Shown here piece after piece: positions 1-12,701 of a stretch of 64,000 nt of DNA (its first letter is position 1; each line of letters starts with the position of its first letter). The translations under genes and the position numbers were made by a program. Source of the stretch: Gonatopus flavifemur (taxonomy: Eukaryota > Arthropoda > Insecta > Hymenoptera > Dryinidae); assembly GCA_018340375.1 (NCBI GenBank), contig JAFFJZ010000069.1, forward strand, positions 763,188-827,187. The letters are read 5' to 3'. The notes under the pieces were generated by a model. That model did not search any database. It saw only the letters and a program-made list of their open reading frames with translations, and was not told the origin of the DNA.

Positions 1-79
1 TCGAGAATATATATTATCAAATATTCCAGCCTTCATGATATCTGTCATACTCCTCAGAATCCATTGCTCTCCGTGAGGA

Positions 80-660
80 GATTCAGAATCGATCGGTCCA
101 TATTCCACGGAGACGAAGTTTCGAAATTTTTTTCTCAATTCGTGAAAGGGTTTGATGGAAATTGCAAGTATACTCTTTAAAAACATTCCTCCGAAGTGAT
201 TTCATTTTTCATTTCAGTAGATTGCGAATCGATCGGTCTTTATTCGATTGACACAAGTTTCTGAAATTTTTTCCATCAATTTGTCACAGGGATTGATGGA
301 ATTTGCAAGTACACTTTCTTAAAAACGTTGCTCCGAAGTGATATTCATTGTTTTTCTTTTCAGAAGATTTCGAATCGATCAGTCTATATTCCACGGAGAC
401 AAAGTTTCGAAATTTTTTCATCAATTCGTCAAAGGGTTTGATGGAATTTGCAAGTATACTTTTTCAAAAACGTTCCTCCGAAGTGATTTAATTTTTCATT
501 TCATTAGATTTCGAATCGATCGGTCTTCATTCGATGGACACAAGTTTTTGAAATTTTTTCATCAATTCGTTACAGGAATTGATGGAATTTGCAAGTACAC
601 TTTTTCAAAAATGTTCCTCTGAAGTGCTATTCATTTCTCATTTCAGAAGATTCTGCATCG
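80..660. repeat. ~143-bp tandem repeat, about four copies
   Basis: The phrase GAATCGATCGGTCT recurs near positions 88, 225, 372, 514 and (degenerate) 655. Each is followed by a similar block containing AAGTTTCGAAATTTTTT, a TTTGATGGAATTTGCAAGTA stretch and CCTCCGAAGTGATTT. The spacing is about 140-147 bp. Short open frames across the array only reflect the repeat. The left end may continue outside the window. Confidence 0.85.
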
Positions 661-669
661 ATCGGTCTA

Positions 670-963
670 CACAGTGGAAAAAAAATCCGTCATTGTGTAA
701 AAAAGAAGTACATGTCAAAATTCAAGTGTTGAATATTTAACTACGTGTTCAAATTCAAATGTTGAATATTTAACACTTTTGTGTGTTCATTTAACACACT
801 GATCGAATGCTGTTCGATCGATTCATTTTCAACACATTGAAATGTTATTCGAGTTCAAATTAACACTTTGTGAATGTCACTCTGGAATCAACACATGTTG
901 AGTGTGGAGAAAAATGGTGACATTCGCTTGTGTGTTGAATTTGACGAAAAATTTTTTACTGTG
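670..963. mobile_element. MITE, CAC..GGAAAAAAA type, TA target site
   Basis: The element begins CACAGTGGAAAAAAA and ends with a weakly inverted TTTTTTACTGTG. TA lies on both sides (668-669 and 964-965). The interior repeats TTGAATATTTAACAC-like and AACACATTGAA-like words. The same terminal class (CACGGAAAAAA) recurs at 14738, 52983 and 58905. It has no coding capacity. Confidence 0.6.
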
Positions 964-1149
964 TATATCTCATGGACACGAATATTTGGGAAATTTCCAA
1001 TCGACTCGGACCTGTACTTGGTCGAATCCGCAAGTGCATTCTGGAAGATCACGATTATTGATAACATGACGATGTAATGACATAAAAAATAATAATCGGA
1101 TGTGAAATTTAATTATTCACCAGAGGAATGACAAAAAAAATGAAATGTC

Positions 1150-1222
1150 TCCACACAGAATCGAACCCGACCGTTCTTTCGCAAGAACGATGTCTTTCGC
1201 CTTCAGGCTTTGGGGTCTTGTA
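1150..1222 (-). tRNA. tRNA-like relic or tRNA-derived SINE head (not a functional tRNA)
   Basis: On the minus strand there is a good B-box (GGTTCGATTCT). It is preceded by a perfect hairpin in the anticodon-arm position (CGTTCTT/AAGAACG) and a weak D-arm. The acceptor ends do not pair well, so it is probably a degenerate tRNA-derived sequence. A tRNA covariance-model score would decide. Confidence 0.25.
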
Positions 1223-2472
1223 ATATTTCGATCCACATATTACGTCTATGGAGTAATGCAGCGAAGGAAAGAGACTGATAGTGCGTGAAATGATGAAATA
1301 TCAATTTGAAAGCTCAAATCCAGTTATTCAGTCCATTGAAAATAATTTGCACTCAATCAATTGAATATTCAGTTTTATTATTTTGATGTTGATCAACATC
1401 TGATAATCGATGTTGATTTGATTATCCTCATTATTGGAATATCATAGTGATCTCTGAAAATTAATTTATCAGGGAAAATTATGGAATTCACCGCAGGACA
1501 TTTATCATAGATCCCCAAACTATCTTAGAATTTTTCAACCATCGATTGATTGACAATTCTAATGAAATTCATTGGAAAATCATCAAGATTCAAAATAATG
1601 ATTAGAAATGCGTAACTATTAGAAAATTTTTATGCAATACATATAGGAGTTCTTGAAAGCTTCATAATCAGTCATAAGAATAACCAATAATCTTATAAAA
1701 TTTATGAAAAATAAATAATAATTGAAAAATTATTTACTCATATTCGATTTTAATTCGATTAAATGATGCCATGCATCAAATCTATATTTCATCGTGATAA
1801 CATAATAATCAGTATTGAACTGGCTCTCGATTTGAAAAAAAACGAAAAAAATATCGCAGGGCCCCGGCCGAGAATTGCCAAGGGTGCCGGGTAAGTCAGT
1901 TCGATACTCATTACAATAAAATTGTCGCTTGGAAGAGAAAAAGCGGTGAAACTTTTCGGTGAGTCGACCGCGTGGGCTTTAAATTTTTTCCGATCTTGCA
2001 CGGAGTTAGCCGATCGTAAAACATATTGAGAAGACAAAGACCGACGGATAGTTGGTTCTCTCTCGATTGTCCGAGCTGACTCGAAGTGAACCGACCGGTT
2101 CCGAATCACATGAATACGGGTTTCAATGTGTGCGTACTCCCGGCTGGAATGGTGGGGACGAGAAATGGTCAGATGGAGAGGGTAAATCGACTCGGTCGAC
2201 CAAATGCTGGCATCACTGGGCTGAAGACGAAGCAGAAATGAAGCAGACGTATCACAAATTTGTATGCTAGCTATTGTCACTGTCAATCTCATTTGGTGAC
2301 CTCATAGTCGAACGAAGAAAAGGCAAAAGTGCAGTGGATGTATCACAGATCTATCCGATGATGGTATCAGATTCTTTGCGTAGTGTTTCAAGGGGCTCAG
2401 AAAGAAGCAAAATGAAGCGAATATACCATAGATCTGTGAGTTTGCTATCACCACTATCAATTGGCATTACAG

Positions 2473-2529
2473 ATTACAAAGTGGATTCAATTGATAATGA
2501 ATCCCTAGATTCTTCGAGTAGAATTACAG
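2473..2529 (+). CDS. possible small internal exon, acidic/serine-rich
   Basis: An acceptor (CATTACAG) and a donor (GTGAAT) bracket 57 nt that read YKVDSIDNESLDSSSRIT in the only open phase (2+54+1). The composition resembles linker exons upstream of the domain in insect DUF4806 genes, and a DUF4806 domain exon lies downstream on the same strand at 4819. Its assignment to that gene is inference. Just upstream and downstream (2236-2580) a motif resembling GAAGCRGATATATCAYARATCTGT occurs four times. Confidence 0.3.
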
Positions 2530-3346
2530 GTGAATGAAGGAAAAACAGGCAGGATGCAGATATATCATATATCTGTATAGAAGCAGTGCCAACCACAAAA
2601 ATCCAAATTGCATGACACTTTTATAAAGTTATAGCCGTTGTTTTTCATCAGGGAAAAAGTATTTCCGAAGGTAACTTTACGTGCATGTTACGAAGTAAAG
2701 GTACAAAGTGGAAATTTATTCATGATCTGCGAGTTGAAGAACGAAATTGGCCACGTAATGCTAAAGACTCATACATATATTTCTTCAAAAAGCAATAATT
2801 TCACTTGCTCATCAAATAACAATTCAATTACTATAATCTTCTATAGGTGATTTTGAAGAACATAGTATACGTTTATAATACCACAACCGACTAAATATTC
2901 TTGAAGAATTTTTCAAAATGATTTTGATGGATATTTCACAAAATTCTCAAAAATTTCTTGTACAGTACTGAAAAATACTCTTAACCAGATATTTTGAAGA
3001 TATCTCTTTTTGTTGCATGATAAATGAATATTTGACATCTCTTTAAGATACTCTTCAAAATAATGCTCAAGAGTCATTGAAACATTTTTGCTGGGAAACT
3101 ATTTTCAACTTCATGCCAAATGGTACAAATTCTCGTTTTATCGAAAAAATTTCTGTTGGATACCTTAAACATATTGTGTGCAAGTTTTCTCTGTTCGTAA
3201 AATCTGTTTTGTTTCGTTTTCCTAACAATCATATTTTAAAAACAATGGGAATTCTTGCACAATACATGTTTGAAACAAAATCGTGGGCTGCTTTGAGCGC
3301 CAACTTATCGGTCAATTGATATTTACTTTTCGGAATCCTGCACATA

Positions 3347-3452
3347 CCCGAGTAGCATCAGAATGTTGTATATATACTATGCACGTTCATAGTATATCTA
3401 AATGTACTATGAACGTTCATAGTACATATACAACGTTCGGATGCTACTTGGG
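3347..3452. mobile_element. 106-bp MITE, CCCGAGTAGCATC termini, TA duplication
   Basis: It starts CCCGAGTAGCATC and ends GATGCTACTTGGG. The interior is almost all short palindromes of TATGAACGTTCATA type. TA flanks both ends (3345-3346 and 3453-3454). It belongs to the CCC/GGG-terminated group also seen at 6283 and 8216. Confidence 0.75.
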
Positions 3453-3699
3453 TATGTATTGATTTATGGGAATCCACTTTTCTTTCCTTCTGTTCTTCAT
3501 TCTTTATGTCGATTATCTATTGCTGTCCAATGATGAGATGACTGATGGAAACCCAAGTGAGTTTTTCATATCACAAATGATCTGAGGACATTTTCTTAAT
3601 CGCTACGATCGCTATTAAATTAGACATGAGCATTCGAATTTTATTTATGTTCAGTTAAGGACACATCCAGAAAAAGAAGTGAAATCCCAATAAAAACAC

Positions 3700-4755
3700 T
3701 TCAAAAAAGTAAAAAAATCACGCCAAGTACATGAAAATGCGGTCAATCCTGAAAAAAATCTAAAAATACATTCAAACGAAAATTCTCCTCCAATAAGAAT
3801 TTCGATAAGATACAACAGGATATGCTTCACTTGAAAAAAAAAGATGTGAAATCAATATGAGCTGCCAAGTACATTCGGTTATTCAAATGGTATGTAAACG
3901 ATTTCTTGTATATTGTAACTTCAGTTTGTTTAAATTGTATTCAAAGCGATTTATGATTGTATTGAATTAACAATATATAGTGAGGTGAAACAAAAATTAG
4001 GTTCAACCATTTGACATACTAGAAACAACTCTGACCTATTTGAAACTCAACGTGTTGATCGTTTCTAATATGTTTTGAAATTTTTCACATACCAGAAACA
4101 GCGCTAAGTTATTCCAAACCAAACGCGTTAGTCGTTCCAAATAGATTTTGAAATCCACGTCAATGCGGAACACTTGGCGCGGCCGATTACGTGAGTTTTG
4201 AGCCTCAAGTGTATTCAAACAATTCTGTTGAAAGTATGTGATCAAAACGTTGGATAATAAAATCTTCATCGGCCGCGCCAAGTATTCCGCATTGACGTGG
4301 ATTTCGAAATCTATTTGGAACGACTAACGCGTTTGGTTTGGAATAACTTAGCGCTGTTTCTGGTATGTGAAAAATTTCAAAACATATTAGAAACGATCAA
4401 CACGTTGAGTTTCAAATAGGTCAGAGTTGTTTCTAGTATGTCAAATGGTTGAACCTAATTTTTGTTTCACCTCACTATATATTGTTAATTCAATACAATC
4501 ATAAATCGCTTTGAATACAATTTAAACAAACTGAAGTTACAATATACAAGAAATCGTTTACATACCATTTGAATAACCGAATGTACTTGGCAGCTCATAT
4601 TGATTTCACATCTTTTTTTTTCAAGTGAAGCATATCCTGTTGCATCTGATCGAAATTCTTATTGGAGGAGAATTTTCGTTTGAATGTATTTTTAGATTTT
4701 TTTTAGGATTGACCGCATTTTCATGTACTTGGCGTGATTTTTTTACTTTTTGGAA
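3700..4755. repeat. 1.05 kb near-perfect palindrome (arms ~485 bp, loop ~84 bp)
   Basis: Bases 3700-4185 are repeated inverted at 4270-4755. Paired coordinates sum to about 8455 along the arms. Differences are few, mostly homopolymer length and single substitutions. The arms meet at CGGCCGCGCCAAGT-like sequence next to the loop. No reading frame longer than a shadow exists. It probably represents a large MITE or foldback element lying upstream of the DUF4806 exons. A transcript through it would form a hairpin of about 480 bp. Confidence 0.9.
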
Positions 4756-4818
4756 GTTATATATATACTATGATACGTACAGTAAAGAGGATTCTATTAA
4801 TGTTTAAATTCTTTACAG

Positions 4819-6961
4819 GTTACTGAATTACAAAAATCCAAGGATTTAAATGAAGGAAAATACGTTCGCAGGTGTTTATATCATTTAATACACGATGATT
4901 TAGCCCTGCTATATTCTTGGTCAGGCCAACGAAAAACTCTGAAACTTAAGGATTCAACCATTTGTAAGCTCTTAACGGGTATGTTATTGAATATATTACA
5001 TATTATAATTATAATATAGTACATATTATTCATCACTGATCGGATGATTTGAACATAAATTACATGTTCAATTTCAAGATTTCCACAACTTTGTTATTCA
5101 AATATTTATTTATTCGATTCGAAAAAATTTGTCCCAATTCACAAGGGAGCGTGGCTACGCTCTTTTGCTCCCTCGTGGATACGAGTATGCGGAGAAGCAA
5201 CGGAGAAATAACCGTCCAGCACAACCACCGATCCTCCATCTAGGACTTCGGTGGTACGGAGGTGGAGAATTGGTGGAGAAATGGGAGCCGTGGAAATAAG
5301 GGAGTAATAAGAGAGAGTCTCCGTAGAGGCAATGGAGAGGCGACAGAAAAATGTCCGCCCTCTGTATTCTAAATAAAACTCATATTGGTGGTTTGATATC
5401 AAGTTGACCAGTCCGGGAATTTTTCGTTTATTTTATTGGTCATTCTGTTTAACCTGAATTTATGATTAATCGGTTCCGTTAGAATGCCCAGTTGCTGAAC
5501 ACCCTGTATAAAATAAAATCTCAATATTTAAATCCATCACTATGAGTTTTATTGAAAATACAGAGGACAGACATTTCTCCGTCGCCTCTCCGTTGCCTCT
5601 CCGTTGCCTCCATGGAGACGCTCTCTCATTTCTCTACCAATTCTCCCCCTCCGTACCACCGAAGTTCTAGGTGAGAGATCGGTGGTTGTACTGTACGGGT
5701 ATCTGCCCACTGTATCTCACATAGGATTCATATTGGTGGATTTACATAATGTGTTTCGAAAATCAGATAAGAACTAACAAAGGCAAAAACTGCATTCATG
5801 GTCTATCTGTTCCTATCTGTTCCTATCTGTTCCAATGTGATTTTTGTCCTTTCCATTTGGTTCCTGTCTGACATCGTAAGTCCAACCGAATCTGAATATG
5901 GTAATCTACTAATAAGGATGATATTGAAAATACAGTGTACTGACGTTTCTTCGGCGCCTCCGTTGTCTCAACGGATACTCTCTTCTATCTCTCTCTTACT
6001 TCTACTGCTAAGACTTCCATTTTTTAGCCAATGTTCTAACGAATTTTTGAGTGAAGGATCGACGGTGGCGTTGTACGGGATGTAACAACACTCAAACAGC
6101 AAAGATTTTCGTCAAGTAGTTTTACTTAGTTGCAAGGCGGAAAAAAAATGTTTTTTCACGAATTTTTCCTGAAAAAGGATTTTATTTGACCAATACAAGA
6201 GGTATTAATGCATGTAATGGTAACTGTTAACTCGATATCGGCGGTTTTCATTTTTTTAAATATTGAGTTACACTGCTCCTGACCCAAGCAGCAACAGAAT
6301 TTCAAAGTATATACGAAGTAGAAACGTTCGTAGAATGTACGGATGAGATACGAAGAACATATAATGAATGTTCATAGAATGTTCGAATGAGACGGTTTTA
6401 AATATACTCAGAACGTACCCAGTACATTCGAAATCTACGATATACATTCAATCGACGTTCAATCAACGTGCTATCGTATATTCGGTTACATACGTTCGAT
6501 AAATATGCATAGCACCTATAGAACGGTCTCATTGGAATGTGCATAGAACATATTTAGAATATTCGAAGAACATGAATAGTATATTCTGGTGCTGCTTGGG
6601 GAGTTGCACTGACTCTGGTAGTTTTTTACTTTTGAAATTGTTCGTAATTCCAATGCAAATATGGAAAGAATAGAGATACTTCCGATATTATCACCTCAAA
6701 AACTTCCTTCTCAAGGTTTAAAGAATTTACCAGTAGTTGTCTAAATATTTAAAAACTTAAGTGTATTTTCTAAGCGAAATTCAAGGTACTGTGTAGAGAA
6801 TTAATTGAAACTGTTTTTCAGATACCATTATAAACTCGTCAAAAACTGATATATCAAGGATTGAAGATTTTATCAAATCATGGCTCCAACACGCCTCTGA
6901 CCGCAATAAAGCCGCAGAAAAGGCGACAAAAAATACAACACCAAACCAACCAGAAACTTGA
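4819..6961 (+). CDS. DUF4806-domain gene, last two coding exons
   Basis: The exons are 4819-4978 and 6822-6961. An acceptor (TTTACAG) and donor (GTATGT) flank the first; it reads VTELQKSKDLNEGKYVRRCL, then YHLIHDDLALLYSWSGQRKTLKLKDSTICKLLTG. The L..DDLAL.YSW.G core is the signature of DUF4806, a domain of unknown function common in insect proteins. The split codon (G|AT) joins in phase to the second exon after TTTTTCAG, which continues DTIINSS...RIEDFIKSWLQHASDRNKAAEK and stops at TGA 6959-6961. Domain and C-terminal tail are therefore complete here. 5' exons were not found with confidence; the 57-nt exon at 2473 is a candidate. The intron holds a GC-richer inverted repeat (5200-5705) and a MITE (6283-6600). 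No lesion is visible in these exons. Confidence 0.8.
5200..5705. repeat. GC-richer inverted repeat in the DUF4806 intron
   Basis: 5210-5390 pairs with about 5545-5700 (paired coordinates sum to ~10910). The arms share GTGGTACGGAGG, GGAGAATTGGTGGAGAAATG and (G)GAGAGGCGACAGA-like words. Related but rearranged words (GCCTCTCCGTTG, CGGAGAAATGTCCG) recur at 5940-6080 and 42240-42440. This suggests a dispersed MITE family. Confidence 0.7.
6283..6600. mobile_element. 318-bp MITE, CCCAAGCAGCA termini, GA duplication
   Basis: It begins CCCAAGCAGCA and ends TGCTGCTTGGG. The interior is rich in GTTCGTAGAATGT-like short repeats. The flanking dinucleotide is GA on both sides (6281-6282 and 6601-6602), not TA. 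Confidence 0.75.
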
Positions 6962-8215
6962 AGTGTTTTAAAAAATAAGCAGTCATTAATTCAAAGTGTT
7001 TGAAGTGTTATTTTATTTTTTTATGGTTCTTATCACGCTAAAACATTATAATTGTAATCAAATAAGACAAAATATATTCGTTTATATCTTTCTTCATTTC
7101 GTATATAGTTTGCTGGCACACATATTGTCCTAATTTATAATGAATTTTTAATTTCAGCTCCTCAACAGATCAGTGTTTCAATGTGATGTTGAAATGGTTT
7201 TAAGCAACCTGTTTTTTTCGAAATTCAATGTATATACATATACATTCTATTTATTTTGATATGAAATTATTTCCGCACACGTATTTGAAGAAACAATCTG
7301 ATTATATACATAAAATTTCATATAGAAGATTCTGACGATACACATTACGACTTCGTAATCAATGTCAAATTCCATAGTGTTTGTGGATTACAAGTCAGAA
7401 CATAAATTATCATATAAATGCATTATTATTGATATTACTATCATTGTAACTGGAATAGAACGATTGGAATTTCAGGTTTAGTTGAAGAATTTTAAACTTA
7501 TAATTGCACTCATATCAAAGTGTTTAAAATACCCTCGGTTAAATTACATTGAATACGAATTGATTTGCAATTTCTGGAAATTATTGACCATGCTGAAATT
7601 CGTTGAGATAAGAATAAGTATACGCAATGAAAACTACTGATATCCCATAAATATCAATTATTCACGTACTGAATACCTTGATTTTTCAATCATCAATGAT
7701 CAAGATCTGTCAAGTGCCAGGTGGAATAAATGAAACTGTGCTTGCATACTTTTTCAACAACCAAGTAAATCAAGTCTTTTATATGTAGTAATAATATGCA
7801 TTGTCATGATCCCTTTTTCAGTATGAATTAAGAATTGAAAATGATTCCTAAATGATCAACCAACTATAAAGCTGATAACCTATAAATGTCAATAACTCAA
7901 TATTTTTCACTATGCTTCAGCACCACTTAGGCATCTCAATTTATTCATAAAGTGCAATTCTGGCAACATTCTCAGCTATTGAATATTAACAATTCCCAAT
8001 CATTACCTGATTGTTTAAAAAGTACGTAGTGAAATTTCATTGATTTATTTCCATGCTTGAGCATCCTTATCTAACCTATAAAATTGCCTTGCCAAACAAA
8101 CTTCTTTCATCTCTTCATCAATTTCTGTTTAATGATTACTCTAAATTATTCATAAAAACACAAGTACTAATTATCTATATTCATGTTTTGTGGATATGAA
8201 ACTTTTAAAAATATA
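6962..8215. other. AT-rich intergenic DNA
   Basis: I see no open frame with exon-like character, no clear repeat and no RNA gene between the DUF4806 stop codon and the next MITE. The polyadenylation site of the DUF4806 gene should fall near the start of this stretch, but no clear AATAAA stands out close to the stop codon. Confidence 0.5.
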
Positions 8216-8462
8216 CCCAGATAGAAAAGCATGCTCTGAATGTTTTGTAACATAACGTGCCGTAAACATACTATCATGAACTCCGCTCAGCTTGCAATGA
8301 TGCATAGAATGTAAACATTATGTTTCAATTATGGTGCCATCACCTCGTTTTGCTACCAATAACAATGCTTTATGCGGAAACACCTTGGCACCATGATGCA
8401 AACATTTCTTGGCGTGCATGTCACCATTATGATGGCATTATGGAGACATTTTTCTATCTGGG
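8216..8462. mobile_element. 247-bp MITE, CCCAGATAGA termini, TA duplication
   Basis: It starts CCCAGATAGAAAA and ends TTTTCTATCTGGG, with TA on both sides. The short frame inside it is a shadow. A relative with the same CCCAGATAG end lies at 53664-53879, where the flanking dinucleotide is AT. Confidence 0.7.
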
Positions 8463-8936
8463 TATATTATTTACTTTCCATAAAAGAATTCACTGGAATT
8501 GATGATGAATGCAAATTATAGAATTTCCTATAAATAACTTTGGATAGAAACAGAATTCTTTACGAATTCGTTTTAGAATTCATATTTACTGTCCTAACGG
8601 GCACTCTTATAGAATACGTGATGATTCTGTGACGAAAAGTTGAAGAACTACGATATGCATTCTTTGAGACTTCTTTTGGGATACGATGTGTCCTAATAGA
8701 AATCTTCAGGAAGTCGTAAACATAAATAACATGAGTATTCTTTAACCTGAATTCTTCGGTGAGTCGGAAGGGACTATCGTGCTATTTGGGATGTCAGTCA
8801 AACTACTAGGCCTGACATATGTTTTGCAGTTAAGGGGATACGAGCGCCTCTCATGGCGACATTATTCACTTCAATCATAACCTGTACACTTTTCACAAAT
8901 TAATGCTAATAACTCAATACTCATGTATGAAATGTA

Positions 8937-9535
8937 AAAAAAGGGCTCTGTACAGTATAACTAGGGATCCTAAGGTATTCATTCCACCAAATAAATTTCT
9001 CCAAATCAATCATATGTCGAAATGGCACGTCTCGTAAGTTTGGAAACTGATGTGTCTCATTCACAGTCAAGAATTATTTTCCTTTTAAAAACCAGTTTTG
9101 CAATCATAAACTCAAAAAAGGGCTCTGTACAGCATAATTAGACATTCTAAGGTATTCATTCCACTAAATAAAGTTCTTCAAATCAATCGTATGTCGAAAT
9201 GGCACGTCTCGTCAATATAGAAATCCAATACAGCTTACTCACGGTCAGTAAGAATTTCCTTTTGGGAAAAAGTTGCATGACTATAAATCCAAAAAAGGCT
9301 CTGTACAGCATAACTAGGGATCCTAAGGTATCCATTCCACAAGATGAAGATCTTCAAATCGATCATTTCTTCAAATGGCACGGCTCGTAAATTTGGAAAT
9401 TGATCTTTCTATTCAAAGTCACTGGCTATTTTCCTTTGAAAAAAAATTTTGCAGCCATAAACTGGAAAAAGAACTTTGCACAGCATAGCTAGACATTCCA
9501 ATCTATTCATTCCATGGACAAAAGTTCCTCTAAAC
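8937..9535. repeat. ~176-bp tandem array, about 3.5 copies
   Basis: GGGCTCTGTACAGYATAACTAG recurs at about 8943, 9120, 9297 and (degenerate) 9472. Each copy contains CCTAAGGTATTCATTCCAC and GTCGAAATGGCACGTCTCGT. Period measured between matched positions is 177, 176 and 175 bp. The 63-residue frame across copies 2-3 is a by-product of the repeat. Confidence 0.9.
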
Positions 9536-12190
9536 AATTTTATTAACATATAACAGGGAATATAAAATTACATTCGCATGATTTTTGTGAAGTATTGTCA
9601 TTCACGACATATCGGTGAAGTAGTTCCATCTCGAATCCGTCGTCAGATGGCAGCCCACTACTTGTTCGTTATACTGAAACAGTAATGCATGCGCTGTAAA
9701 CAAGCCGATCTGAACCGATCCACGTCAAGTTTCAGAGTGATATATGGATTTTTCTTGAGTTCACTGAAGAGAATAATTAGTATGAGTGAATAATATACTT
9801 AGGTGAATGTAAGTGACCGTTTTTATTAATTCAGTGCATCTAGACTGATGAAGTGTTTATATCTCATACGGGTGTCATTGAAATGAGAGGTTATGTGCGA
9901 ACTCCACAGGTTCATAATATTGTTCACTTTTTGGAGAATAACAATCTTCCCTCATCATAAGATGGAAGATTAGATTAATCATTATGAACAGATAAGGTTG
10001 TCCATCATTTGGGAAAAAGGTAAGTAATTTATTCATGTTTTTTTTAAATTCAAAAGAGTGTGTCAGGTGAATCATTCAACCGGGAAAACCGGGAATTATC
10101 AGGGAATTTTATTTGACCGGGAATTGTCAGGGAAATTTCAGGGAATCTTCCAAGTGATCAGGGAATTCTTCATTTTCATAGGAATCTTATGTAAAACGCT
10201 CTACTTTGATGATTCTTTTCATATAAGGGTCAGAATTTCTAAAATCAGCTCGAATTGAATTTTGATTCTCATAATTCAATGAAATGTATCAAAAATGATA
10301 TTGATATGAGCTCTTTATGTTAGGAATGAGTCTACCAAATGATTAAGCAAAATATTTTTTTCATTATAAAAACAGGAAACTTGATTTACACTCAATTCTC
10401 ATGCGAAGACCCATGCGAACTAACTGGGAATTTACAGAAGGGTAATTACTAGAAGAATGGGGTATATATTGATTCTTTATATACAACCTGTATCCTGAAC
10501 AGAAAACTTGCAATAAAATTCCGACATCTTGCGAGGACTAACTACAATTCGTAACAGCGGAAAAAGTATCCGGAGAGAAATGTTACATTACAAATTACTA
10601 TATTGCTAGCAAGTACGAGACAGACTTTCCTTTATGATGACATTTACTCCAGTACTTTCTGAAAAATTACTATATCCGATAGTAGAATATGCAAGGATTC
10701 TTCTGTATTATACTATTTTCTTAATTTCTCAGACACTACCGCCCTAACAGCACAATGTGTCTCTGGGACGTTCTCTGAACGTTCTGAAAACCTCTCCTAC
10801 GTTCCTCAGACCTTCCATAAACGTTCCAGTGGCACGTTGTGCTGTCTGGGCGGAGTAAATGCCGGTGTGTTTATAATATAACATTTCTCTCCGTGTATAA
10901 CTCCCTTTTAAACCCACATTCCTTCGTTTCAATGAATTAATGAGTTCAATCGATCTATGTATTTTTTTATTTGACTCAACATTTTTTTCAAAACGACATT
11001 CAAACAAAGAGAAACGTCTAAAATTGTCAAAAATATAAACATCTGAATAATTTCAATCCACAGAATACTTTTCTACAGAAATATGTTTGGGAATCGGAAA
11101 CTATCTTTGAGATCCGAATTCAAAGCAGTGAATAAGATTATTCCTTTTCATTGTCATAAAAGGTGTTTTTATATCGACTGGAATTGTTATTGTTCCTGAA
11201 AACATTGAATCACTCAAAAAACGATGTTGAAATTAGCTCGAGGAAGTAGCTGAAGTACAGGGCCGCGACATGACGGAGTAATATAAATTTTAAACTCCTG
11301 CTTATGAATACAAAAATCGGGCTGCTTTCTCGGACTAATTTCAGAATCGTGTCAAAAATTGTTATATTTCTTCCCTCCTGATTTGCTTGAAAATAGAAAA
11401 TGATAAGTACCTGCATTTTCTTTGAAACTGGAATGAGATGCAAGGATTGATTATTTTTCATTTTATTCACTCCTACCTGAAAAAGATGGACACAGAAATT
11501 GAGGATCTATTAATTTCTGTATAGAGAGAAATGAATGCCGTTGAGCTGTACACTGAAAAAAACACTACTTCACATAAAGGAACCGTTTCTTCCAAAAGAG
11601 ACAAAGGAATATCCTCCCAATTTCATGTATATTTTATTGTATCGGTGACCATTTAATCGAATCGATAAAGCATTTTTTGGAACAAAGAAATATACATTTG
11701 AATGAGAGAGATATTCCCTTTCCACTATTGGAAAGAATGATTTTTTTGTATAAAGTAATTTTCTCTCACAAGTCTACAATGAGATATTGAAAGCGAAAAT
11801 CCTACCATACAGCGCAAGAATACTTAAAGAATTCGGAAGGATTCATTTGGGGTTTTTGAATGGTCCCCGTTATGTCTGCACCCAATGAACGCTTTGAGAA
11901 TTGATTCCATTCAAGCCAGTGTTTCCACAAAGGGATTTCTCTCTTCACTTGATTGGGCTATCTAGTTAATGCAAGGTCGTGATTGGTCAATTCTCTTAGA
12001 AAGGGAGATCATGTGGAAACACTGATTCAAACTGAATTTTCGATGAATTCTCTTTGAATATAATGAGTTCATAAGCTGTTCATTTGGAACAGCCAATAAC
12101 GGAAGTACATATGGAATTATAGCGTGCTGTTTGGACCTGTATGTTGAAATGAATGTTAATCGTTCAGCACATGATTCTCCAATTGACTAT
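9536..12190. other. mostly featureless AT-rich DNA
   Basis: Apart from the small inverted-repeat element at 10736-10855, and a possible degenerate MITE opening TACACTGAAAAAAAC near 11549 with no clear partner end, I find no exon, RNA gene or repeat here that I can support. Confidence 0.4.
10736..10855. mobile_element. ~120-bp MITE-like inverted repeat, CCGCCC...ACAGCACAA termini
   Basis: The left end ACCGCCCTAACAGCACAATG pairs with the right end CACGTTGTGCTGTCTGGGCGG. The interior repeats GAACGTTCTGA and ACGTTCC-type words. The target duplication is unclear. Confidence 0.5.
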
Positions 12191-12701
12191 GTATAGTATG
12201 ATATCCTACCAACAATTCTGAGAGGGTTTTGTGAGGGGTCGCAAACAACAAAGACTGTTTACTTAACATTTAGTCTCTGGAATCTATGAAATTCACGGTT
12301 TTGTTACCTGCCCGGTACCACAGAATTTGTGTTAATTTTTTATATGGACCTATTTCCATACCTATACATCACACCAACAATTCTGAAAAGGTTTTGTGAA
12401 GGATCGCGAATAACAAGCATTGTTTATGTAACATTTAGTCTCTGGAACCTTTGATCTCACAGTCATGTCATCAGCCCGGTATCTCAGAATTTCTGTTAAT
12501 TCTTTATATCGACATATTCTCATACCTACACATCCCACCAAAAATTATGAAAGGGTTTTGTGGGGACCGCGGACAGCAAAGATTGTTTATTTAACATTTA
12601 GTCTCTGGAATCCATGGATTTCACAGTCATGTCATCTGCCCGGTACCTCAGGACTTTTGTTACTTTTTTATATCGAGATATTCTCATACATATACGTCGC
12701 A

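Noticed and set aside
80..660. Regularly spaced repeats resembling a CRISPR array
   Set aside because: The whole ~143-bp unit is repeated, not short repeats with unique spacers, and the sequence is eukaryotic.
1150..1222. Functional tRNA gene
   Set aside because: The acceptor ends do not pair and the A box is weak; only the B box and one arm are convincing.
1789..2292. 167-codon minus frame
   Set aside because: It has serine/arginine-rich composition with no motif, and overlaps plus-strand exon-like sequence; no splice or start context favours it.
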